Below are positions 58,241 to 64,000 of a stretch of 64,000 nt of DNA, in pieces. Origin of the DNA: Mesorhizobium sp. M2E.F.Ca.ET.219.01.1.1 (GTDB lineage: Bacteria > Pseudomonadota > Alphaproteobacteria > Rhizobiales > Rhizobiaceae); NCBI RefSeq assembly GCF_004016445.2, contig NZ_SADT02000002.1:1054001-1118000 (forward strand), written 5' to 3'. Below the pieces are notes generated by a model. That model did not search any database and was not told the DNA's origin. It saw nothing but the letters and a program-made list of their open reading frames with translations. The translations under genes were made by a program, and so were the position numbers. The stretch's first letter is position 1; the number at the start of each line of letters is the position of its first letter.

Positions 58241-58267
58241 CCAACTGCCTTCCAGAAAGGAAATGAC

Positions 58268-58651
58268 ATGCTTTCAAGATTCAAACTTCCGCTGCTTTGC
58301 CTCGGCGCGATGGTCGTCTGGTCGGCCGCTTCCCCGGCCTCGGCCGAGGAATGGACGCGCAAGACCGTGCATGGCGGCGAACTGAGCCGCAGCGTCGGCA
58401 AGGACGGCGACGTCTATACCGGCTCGACCACGCGGACCGGGCCGAACGGCGGCACCTATACGTCCGGCTCCACATGCACGGCAGGCGTTGTTGACCGCTG
58501 CTCTAGAAGCTACTCTGGCACCGGGCCGAACGGGAAGACATTCTCCGGCGAGCGTTACAGCGCGGCCGGACCGTTTCGCGGCCGTTCCGTCGGCAGCTTC
58601 ACGGGCCCGAACGGCAACACGGTTCACGGCTTTCGCCGTTGGCGCCGCTGA
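58268..58651 (+). CDS. secreted Gly/Thr-rich protein with TGPNG repeats
   Basis: 127 residues from ATG 58268 (AGAAAGGAAATGAC upstream). Signal peptide 1-26 (LLCLGAMVVWSAASPASA). Three TGPNG-x-T units (TRTGPNGGTYTSG, SGTGPNGKTFSGE, SFTGPNGNTVHGF) and two cysteines. Beta-rich, possibly surface adhesive; related low-complexity proteins occur in alphaproteobacteria without known function. Same operon as the EF-hand gene by spacing. Confidence 0.75.
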   Translation: MLSRFKLPLLCLGAMVVWSAASPASAEEWTRKTVHGGELSRSVGKDGDVYTGSTTRTGPNGGTYTSGSTCTAGVVDRCSRSYSGTGPNGKTFSGERYSAAGPFRGRSVGSFTGPNGNTVHGFRRWRR

Positions 58652-58742
58652 CATCTGGTGGTGGACTTGACGTCGGAATTCGCTTTTCTCCCGAGCCGGA
58701 TCGTCGCGGATTTCTCCCTCGTCGCCGGAGGCTCGCCGATCG

Positions 58743-59339
58743 GTGCCCGCCGCCGTGCGGGATGAAGGCGCCGATGGCGACGAGGAGCTTCTGGCCCGCA
58801 TCGCCGGAGGCAGCCAGGCGGCTTTGTCCGCGCTCATGGCCCGCCACGGCCGTGGGCTGCGGACATTCGCCGCACGCTATCTCGGCCATGCGGCCGATGC
58901 CGAGGACGTGGTGCAGGAGGTGTTCGTGACCGTCTGGAAACAGGCCGCGCGCTTCGATCCCGGCAGGGCGCGCGCCTCGACATGGCTCTACCGGATCACC
59001 GCCAACCGCTGCATCGACCAGCGCCGGCGCCGCGCGCTGCGCAATTTCTTCGGCCTGGACGACATCGCGGAGGAGCCGGCCGCGCCGGAAGCGAATGCCG
59101 AGACCGCGACGGCGGCGAGGCAGGAGCTGGCGATCGTGCGCGATGGCCTGTCGCGCCTGCCGGAGCGCCAGCGGATGGCGCTGCTTCTGAGGGCGGTGGG
59201 CGAGCTTGACATCGGTGCGATCGCCGAGGTGATGGGCGCCAGCGCGGGCTCGGTCGAACAGTTGCTCGTGCGCGGGCGCCGTGCGCTCAGGGATCATTTG
59301 GCAGATGCGGCCGGGAGCCGCGAAAGGAAGTCCTCATGA
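58743..59339 (+). CDS. ECF RNA polymerase sigma factor
   Basis: 198 residues from GTG 58743 (GGAGG 12 bases upstream; GTG 58755 is an alternative). Region 2 at about 30-95 (LMARHGRGLRTFAARYLGHAADAEDVVQEVFVTVWKQAARFDPGRARASTWLYRITANRCIDQRRR) and region 4 at about 130-185 (GLSRLPERQRMALLLRAVGELDIGAIAEVMGASAGSVEQLLVRGRRAL). The HLAD-type insertion between them is Ala/Glu-rich. Stop overlaps the next gene by four bases (ATGA), forming a three-gene regulatory operon. Confidence 0.92.
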   Translation: MPAAVRDEGADGDEELLARIAGGSQAALSALMARHGRGLRTFAARYLGHAADAEDVVQEVFVTVWKQAARFDPGRARASTWLYRITANRCIDQRRRRALRNFFGLDDIAEEPAAPEANAETATAARQELAIVRDGLSRLPERQRMALLLRAVGELDIGAIAEVMGASAGSVEQLLVRGRRALRDHLADAAGSRERKSS

Positions 59340-59764
59340 CACGCGAGGAATTCGACAAGAACCGGCGCCGCTTCGGCGACGACATCGATGCCTGGCCGCC
59401 GCCCTTGAGAGAGCCGGCCCGCGCGTTCATGGCACGTGAAAGCGACGACGCGCTCGACAGGCTCGTGCGGCAGGCCGCGCTGGTCGAGGGCGACGATCGC
59501 GCCCTGGCGCGCAAAGTGATGGCGCGTATCGATCGCGGCGCGCCGCATCCTTCGCTGCTGCCGCGCTTTCTCATTGCGCCGACGGGCTTCGCCGCCAGCG
59601 CCGCCGCTCTCCTCATTGCCGCGACAATCGCCGGTTACCAGGTGGCGCGCCTTCAGGACCAGTCGCAGGATTCCGAGCTTCTGGCGCTCGCCGCGGGCGC
59701 CAGGCTTCCCGATGACGGCGGACAGGCGATCGCGGGCGATGCGGGCGAGGGGGACGCGCTATGA
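59336..59764 (+). CDS. putative anti-sigma factor (single-pass membrane protein)
   Basis: 142 residues; ATG 59336 overlaps the sigma factor stop and its stop overlaps the next start. Cytosolic N-terminus with REEFDKNRRRFGDDIDAWPPPLREPARAFMARESD, one membrane helix near residues 85-105 (LIAPTGFAASAAALLIAATIAGYQ) and a short periplasmic tail. This layout (no HxxxCxxC zinc motif) suits a CnrY/RskA-like anti-sigma factor; identity is from context. Confidence 0.72.
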   Translation: MTREEFDKNRRRFGDDIDAWPPPLREPARAFMARESDDALDRLVRQAALVEGDDRALARKVMARIDRGAPHPSLLPRFLIAPTGFAASAAALLIAATIAGYQVARLQDQSQDSELLALAAGARLPDDGGQAIAGDAGEGDAL

Positions 59765-60159
59765 CCGGTCGTTCATGGATCTGGGCTGCGGTGCTGGTTG
59801 TGCTTGCCCTTTCGCTGGCGCTGAACTTCTTCTTCATCGGCTATGCCGCGCATGGCCTGCGCCAGGCGGTCGCCGCGCGCGGGCTGCTGGCGGAGGTCGC
59901 GGGCGCCTACTCGCCGGAGGTGCGCAAGGAGTTCCGCGCGGTCATGCGCGACAACCGCGCCCGCACGTTCGAGGCGCTGCGGCAGCTGCGCGCGGCGCGC
60001 GCCGACCTGGCTGCGGCCGAGAAGGCACAGCCTTTCGACGAGGCGGCGGTCAGGCAGTCGATGGCGGCGGTGCGTGCCGCCACGACCAACCTTCAGGCAA
60101 CGGTGCAGGACTACCTGCTTGCCGCCATGAAGAACGTCAACGCGAAGCCGAACGGGTGA
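59761..60159 (+). CDS. CnrX/Spy-like periplasmic metal-sensor protein
   Basis: 132 residues; ATG 59761 overlaps the preceding stop. N-terminal anchor (SWIWAAVLVVLALSLALNFFFIGYAAHG) and a long helical periplasmic domain with YSPEVRKEFRAVMRDNRARTFEALRQLRAARADLAAAEKAQPFDEAAVRQSMAAVRAATTNLQ, the Metal_resist/CnrX pattern (helical hairpin as in Spy/CpxP). It would release or hold the anti-sigma factor on metal or envelope stress. No His/Met cluster is seen, so the signal may be misfolding rather than metal. Confidence 0.8.
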   Translation: MTGRSWIWAAVLVVLALSLALNFFFIGYAAHGLRQAVAARGLLAEVAGAYSPEVRKEFRAVMRDNRARTFEALRQLRAARADLAAAEKAQPFDEAAVRQSMAAVRAATTNLQATVQDYLLAAMKNVNAKPNG

Positions 60160-60226
60160 GCCATCGCCCCACTCGCGGCACAATTGCCGTGACCTATTCC
60201 CGTGTCGGAACCATGATGACGAACCA

Positions 60227-61378
60227 ATGCGGCACGACGGGCTTTTCCTGATATTGCTTTGGCGCGAGCTGGTCCTCGGCCTGCGGGCGATGCGGCGCCG
60301 CGATCTCGCCTGGATCGGGCTCGGCGGCGGCGCGCTGCTGGCCTATGCGATCGCCGATATCGTGCTCGCCCTCCATGCCGCGGCGCCGAAATTGCGGGAT
60401 GACGAGCTGCTGTGGACTCTTGGCCTGCCGCTCACCCTGGCCGTGCTCGGGGCACTCACAGGCAACGCGGTCGCCAGGCTCTGCCTTGAACGGGCTTTCG
60501 CGCCCTTCCTCAAGGCGCTGCCGCTTGCGCCCGGACAGCGCCGCCGCATGGCCGGCAGGGCGACGCTGGCGATCTTCGCACCGCTGGGCGTCCTGGTTGC
60601 CGTTTTGGTCGGCTTCGCCTGCGCCGTCATTGGAAAGCCGTTGCCGGCGGCCTGGGGCGTGGGCGCGGCGGTCCTGTTTGCCCTGGGCTTCGGCACGGCC
60701 GCCCTCTGGCGCTTGCGGCGGCCACGCCTTCTCCTGGATGAGGCGGCAGGCGAGGCGGCGCCGGTCGGGAGGCCGTGGCTCGGCCGTCTCGACCGAGCGC
60801 GTCCGCGCTGGCTTTCGAGCTGGGCCTGGAAACTGCCGGGTGGCCATTTGCGGCCGTCATGGAAGCTGGCCGCCGCCAGCCTCATGCTTGCGGTCGCGGC
60901 CATCCTTGGCGCATGGGCAAGCCTTGCCGGCGGCACGGCCGGGCCGGCGGCGGTCGCGGGCCTGGCGGGCGGCATTCTCGTCTTCATGCTCAGCCTGCGC
61001 TGCCAGCCGGTCGGCTCGCCGGTGCTGCGCACGGCGCCCATCGGCTTCACCCGCGTTTGGCTGCGGCTGGTGCAACTGCCGCTGCAATTGTCGCTCGCCT
61101 TCTTCCTGCTGCCGGCCGGCGCGGCGCTCGCGGCCGAGCCGTCGGCATGGGCCGTGCCGGTGGCAGGTGGGCTCTGGCTGCTGGTGCTGAACGGCGCCTA
61201 TGCGGTGTTCGGCGCCTATTTCCTGAACGCGCCCTTCGTCGCCATGCTGAGCTTCGCCAGCGCGCTCGCCTATGCCGGCTATGAAACGCTCGAATATGGC
61301 CGCACCGTGCTGATCGGCCTGGCGGCGCTGGTGTTCTTCCTGTGGCACCGAACCCGACAGAGGTATCGTAATGGATGA
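60227..61378 (+). CDS. ABC transporter permease, probable exporter
   Basis: 383 residues from ATG 60227. Polytopic protein with about eight to ten hydrophobic segments, no extracellular domain, and Arg-rich linkers; the start RHDGLFLILLWRELVLGLRAMRRRD resembles ABC-2-like exporter permeases. Its end overlaps the ATP-binding subunit by eight bases, so the two are coupled and form one transporter. Substrate unknown; follows the sigma/anti-sigma operon in the same direction after 67 bases. Confidence 0.8.
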   Translation: MRHDGLFLILLWRELVLGLRAMRRRDLAWIGLGGGALLAYAIADIVLALHAAAPKLRDDELLWTLGLPLTLAVLGALTGNAVARLCLERAFAPFLKALPLAPGQRRRMAGRATLAIFAPLGVLVAVLVGFACAVIGKPLPAAWGVGAAVLFALGFGTAALWRLRRPRLLLDEAAGEAAPVGRPWLGRLDRARPRWLSSWAWKLPGGHLRPSWKLAAASLMLAVAAILGAWASLAGGTAGPAAVAGLAGGILVFMLSLRCQPVGSPVLRTAPIGFTRVWLRLVQLPLQLSLAFFLLPAGAALAAEPSAWAVPVAGGLWLLVLNGAYAVFGAYFLNAPFVAMLSFASALAYAGYETLEYGRTVLIGLAALVFFLWHRTRQRYRNG

Positions 61379-62123
61379 AGTCCTGGCCGTCAGCGGGCTC
61401 AGCGCCGGCTATCGCGGGCGCGCTGTGGTACGCGGCATTGATCTTTCGCTCCGCCGGGGCGACATACTCGGCCTGCTCGGCGCCAACGGTTCGGGCAAGT
61501 CGACGCTCATCAGGGCGATCACCGGCCAGATCCCGTTGCTCAGCGGCAGCGTGACGGTCGACGGCGTTGACCTCGCCGCCGCGCCGGAGCGTGCCAAGGC
61601 CCGCTTCGGCCTCGCCATCGAGCCGCATGAGTTGCCGGCGCCGCTTTCGGGACGCCAATATATCGAGCTCGTTGCCTCGATCCGCGGCTGCGCGCCAAAC
61701 GACCTGCCAAGTGCCGATCTGCCGGGCGGCGACCTCCTGGAGCGGCTCGAACTCGGCCGCTGGATGGACCGTCCGATCGCCGAATATTCGCTCGGCACGC
61801 GAGCCAAGGTCGCGATCTTCGCGGCACTTCTCGGCTGGCCGCCGCTGCTGATTTTCGACGAGACGCTGAACGGCCTCGATCCGGTCGCCGCCTGGGAGGT
61901 GAAACGCGCGATCACCGCGCTCTGCGCGAGCGGCCGTCACGCCGTGATCGTCTCGACCCAGGTGGTGGAGGCCGTGCCGGCGCTTTGCAATCGCGCGGTG
62001 CTAATGGCCGATGGCAGCCTGAGCCGGAGCTGGGATGCGGCGCAACTGGCAGAGGCAGGCGGGGCGCCAGGCGCGTTCGAGGCAAGCGTCATGCAAGCGC
62101 TGCGCATGCACGCCGCTGCCTGA
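61371..62123 (+). CDS. ABC transporter ATP-binding protein
   Basis: 250 residues from ATG 61371. Walker A GANGSGKST (residues 37-45), Q-loop region FGLAIEPHELPAPLSG, signature degenerate as YSLGTRAKVAI (LSGGQ replaced by YSLGT), Walker B LLIFDETLNGLD with catalytic Glu, H-loop STQVVEAV lacking a clear His (Gln instead). CcmA-like drug/lipid exporter type. Pairs with the permease at 60227. Confidence 0.9.
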   Translation: MDEVLAVSGLSAGYRGRAVVRGIDLSLRRGDILGLLGANGSGKSTLIRAITGQIPLLSGSVTVDGVDLAAAPERAKARFGLAIEPHELPAPLSGRQYIELVASIRGCAPNDLPSADLPGGDLLERLELGRWMDRPIAEYSLGTRAKVAIFAALLGWPPLLIFDETLNGLDPVAAWEVKRAITALCASGRHAVIVSTQVVEAVPALCNRAVLMADGSLSRSWDAAQLAEAGGAPGAFEASVMQALRMHAAA

Positions 62124-62127
62124 TCAA

Positions 62128-62192
62128 GAGCAATTCCAGGAAAAGTGTGAGGGGTTTTCCGCCCTGGAATTCTGGCCAAAAACAAAGCTCTA
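62128..62192 (-). repeat. palindromic repeat R4, copy 3
   Basis: Read on the minus strand: TAGAGCTTTGTTTTTGGCC ... TTTTCCTGGAATTGCTC. Inverted relative to the other two copies; its TAG is the stop of the GNAT gene at 62190. Confidence 0.75.
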
Positions 62193-62687
62193 AGCCCTCG
62201 GCAGCATGCGGCGCATGATCAGCGAGGCGTGGCCGCCGACGCCATGCGCTGCTTCGCGGCGTTCGACCACCTCGAAGCCGTGCTTGCGGTAGAAGGCGAT
62301 CGCGCGGTCGTTGCCTTCGATCACCTCCAGCGCGATCGAGGGGATGCCGGCATGGGCGGCAAGCACGGCATGTAGAAGGTCGACCGCGAGGCCGCTGCCG
62401 AACGCCTGCGGCTCGATATGCAGCCGCTCCAGCGTGACGTCGCCCTTCCCATCCATCGCCGCCATCGCATAGCCGGCGATCGAGCCGTCGGCGCGCTCGG
62501 CGACGAAGGACATCTTGTCCTCGTCCTCCAGTTCTTGCGCGAGCGCGTCCGGCGCATGCCTCTGGTCGGAGAGCCGGGCCACGGTCTCGTCGCCCATGAT
62601 CGGCGCGTAGGTCCGCCGCCAGGATTGGCCGAGTAGCCGCGACACGTCGGCAAGATCGTTCCTCGTCATCGCCCGGATGCTGGTCAT
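62190..62687 (-). CDS. GNAT family N-acetyltransferase
   Basis: 165 residues from ATG 62687 (AAGGACAACG upstream). Typical GNAT: TSIRAMTRNDLADVSRLLGQSWRRTYAPIMG, then LHIEPQAFGSGLAVDLLHAVLAAH (acetyl-CoA loop Q-A-F-G-S-G-L) and IALEVIEGNDRAIAFYRKHGFEVVERRE. Resembles RimI/SSAT-like small acetyltransferases. Substrate unknown. Confidence 0.9.
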   Translation of the reverse strand: MTSIRAMTRNDLADVSRLLGQSWRRTYAPIMGDETVARLSDQRHAPDALAQELEDEDKMSFVAERADGSIAGYAMAAMDGKGDVTLERLHIEPQAFGSGLAVDLLHAVLAAHAGIPSIALEVIEGNDRAIAFYRKHGFEVVERREAAHGVGGHASLIMRRMLPRA

Positions 62688-62968
62688 GGTCGTTGTCCTT
62701 GTTTCGATCCGAAGATAGGGCGAAGCGCGGTGCGGGGCCAATCCCCGTGCGCGGAAGGCGCGGATCCTGTCGGTGCTCTTTCGGGGCGTTCAAGCGGATA
62801 TCATGGGCGGCTGAAACGATCCTGCATACCCGGTAGCCCGCTGCCGAACCGATAGGGGCGGCAGCGGGCCAAAAGCGACGCTGTCCCGCCGAGCAGGAGA
62901 CACTGCTCAATCGTGAAACTAAACGGGCTTCGCCGCGACGCGCGACTTACGGATTCGTAAGCTTACGG

Positions 62969-64000
62969 TCATGCTCCCAGGCGCGGCCCGGCGTGTAATT
63001 CCTGCGCCGCCTTGTCGGTGTGGTCGAAAGCAGCTCCTGTTACGCCAAGTGCGGCGCCGCTCGGATTTCCCGCCTCCCGGAACCGGCGGGCGAAGATCAT
63101 CAGGCGCCGCGCGGTGTTGTTGCGCAGGCGGCGCAGGCGCCATTCCAGTCCCGTCTCGGTGGTGATGCGCCTGGCATAGATGCTGGCGCGCATGGCTCTT
63201 TCATCGGCGGCGACCTTGACCGGATCGTCGTAGAAAGCGGTGATCTTATCAGCCGCCATGCCGGGCGTTTCGAGCCAGGCAGGGATATGCGTCGTGGCGA
63301 GGCAGTCGACATCGGTGAGCACCCGGTGGATGCCGTCGCCCTGCGCCGGACAGGTCGTGGCGAACGCATCGCCGATGAAGACGACACCATCGCGGCGATG
63401 GCCCTGTGTCGTCGTCAGGCTGACCTGCCGCACCTCGACCTCGCTGGCGACGGCGAAGTTGCCGCATCGCTGGGCAATCTCCGGCATCAGGTCCAGCAGC
63501 ATCTGTTGCGGGTTCTCGCGGAACGCCCGCACCCACGGATCGGCGACGGTCCGGTAGACGAACATGTTGGCCCGCAGCCGCTCGCCGATCCGGAAGATGG
63601 TAAGAAAGGCAATGCGATCGGCGATCCGCCTTCCGTAGAAGGTGAGGGATTGCAGGCCGAATTCCTGCGGGCTGATCGCCAGATCGAAGCCCATCGTCAG
63701 CGAATGCGCCTTCGATTCCTCGATGCGCTCGACGCCGATGGCGCGCCGCACCGCCTCGCTGTAGCCGGTGGCCACCACCAGCAGCCGGGCATCGATGACC
63801 GAGCCGTCGGTGAGCATCAGGCGCTGCCGGTCCGGTCCGGTCGACACCTCGGCGACCTTGCCCACCGTCAGCGGCACTTCCGGAGGCAGCGCCGCTCGCA
63901 TGCCGTTGACCAGCGGCGCGTAGGAAAAGGCGTATTCGAAGGTCTGCTTGCGCTCGAACAACTGGCCGAAGCGGAAGACATGGAGATCGGTCATCGGCGT
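62969..64000 (-). CDS. FAD-dependent monooxygenase, N-terminus cut by window edge
   Basis: 344 codons to the right edge; the frame continues beyond, so the dinucleotide-binding GxGxxG start is missing. The rest fits PF01494: a VVATGYSEAVRRAIG segment, VFIGDAFATTCPAQGDGIHRVLTDVDCLATT (the conserved GD motif with Pro and Gly-rich helix) and a C-terminal helical part. UbiH/PHBH-like class A flavoprotein hydroxylase or geranylgeranyl-reductase-like protein. A TTACG-GATT-CGTAA palindrome lies in the last 20 bases before the stop region (62948-62960), just outside the gene. Confidence 0.85.
   Translation of the reverse strand, partial: TPMTDLHVFRFGQLFERKQTFEYAFSYAPLVNGMRAALPPEVPLTVGKVAEVSTGPDRQRLMLTDGSVIDARLLVVATGYSEAVRRAIGVERIEESKAHSLTMGFDLAISPQEFGLQSLTFYGRRIADRIAFLTIFRIGERLRANMFVYRTVADPWVRAFRENPQQMLLDLMPEIAQRCGNFAVASEVEVRQVSLTTTQGHRRDGVVFIGDAFATTCPAQGDGIHRVLTDVDCLATTHIPAWLETPGMAADKITAFYDDPVKVAADERAMRASIYARRITTETGLEWRLRRLRNNTARRLMIFARRFREAGNPSGAALGVTGAAFDHTDKAAQELHAGPRLGA

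Overview
The window looks like a chromosomal stretch of a high-GC alphaproteobacterium of the order Rhizobiales, most likely Mesorhizobium or a close relative. This rests on the GC-rich codon use, on family content (BA14K, DUF1127, DUF763, DUF2270, NfeD/slipin, CO-dehydrogenase-like oxidoreductase) and on several families of short palindromic intergenic repeats of the kind that litter rhizobial genomes. No rRNA, tRNA, CRISPR array, IS transposase or phage structural gene was seen. Both ends cut genes: a DUF763 protein on the left and a flavin monooxygenase on the right.

Layout. 0-9 kb: DUF763 gene, two paralogous secreted His/Tyr-rich proteins, an AI-2E-type exporter, a cupin, a membrane acyltransferase with SGNH domain, a PhnA-like protein and small exported proteins. 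9-16 kb: a LysR/MFS divergent pair with clear operator palindromes, small proteins, a low-affinity iron permease behind a 33-residue membrane peptide, and a third His-rich secreted protein. 15.8-20.5 kb: NfeD-slipin membrane quality-control operon and a PAS-GGDEF diguanylate cyclase. 20.6-28.4 kb: a GIY-YIG nuclease gene nested in inverted repeats, a LysR/quinone-oxidoreductase pair, a three-subunit molybdenum hydroxylase and a TetR regulator with a near-perfect operator. 28.4-42.9 kb: aldo/keto reductase, two VOC proteins, sulfotransferase-like protein, ECF sigma factor with an NTF2/SnoaL tail followed by an exported AhpD/CMD-like protein, amidase, CPA2 antiporter with USP domain, GNAT, ankyrin protein and an MFS carrier.

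43-47.6 kb holds two regulators that share a TolB/FlgO-like plus TPR module but carry different DNA-binding heads (OmpR type and LuxR type). 48-53 kb is a looser, more AT-rich accessory stretch of small proteins around a stand-alone LigD-type ATP-dependent DNA ligase and an XRE regulator; a 27-bp palindrome in front of the XRE gene recurs in front of a small gene beside the ligase. 53-56.4 kb carries a flavin monooxygenase, glutathione transferase and aldo/keto reductase. At 56.49-56.67 kb an FNR/FixK box, a -10 element at class II spacing, a strong hairpin and an intrinsic terminator together suggest an oxygen-regulated small RNA. 56.7-62.1 kb is an envelope cluster: BA14K protein, two divergent EF-hand proteins with mirrored promoter elements, a TGPNG-repeat secreted protein, an ECF sigma factor/anti-sigma/CnrX-like sensor operon and an ABC exporter.

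Best candidates for undescribed biology are the predicted FixK-controlled sRNA, the GIY-YIG gene inside a palindromic element that also occurs without a gene elsewhere in the window, the shared palindrome of the ligase region, and the mirrored promoters of the EF-hand pair. All functional assignments come from reading the sequence and family knowledge; nothing was searched against a database.
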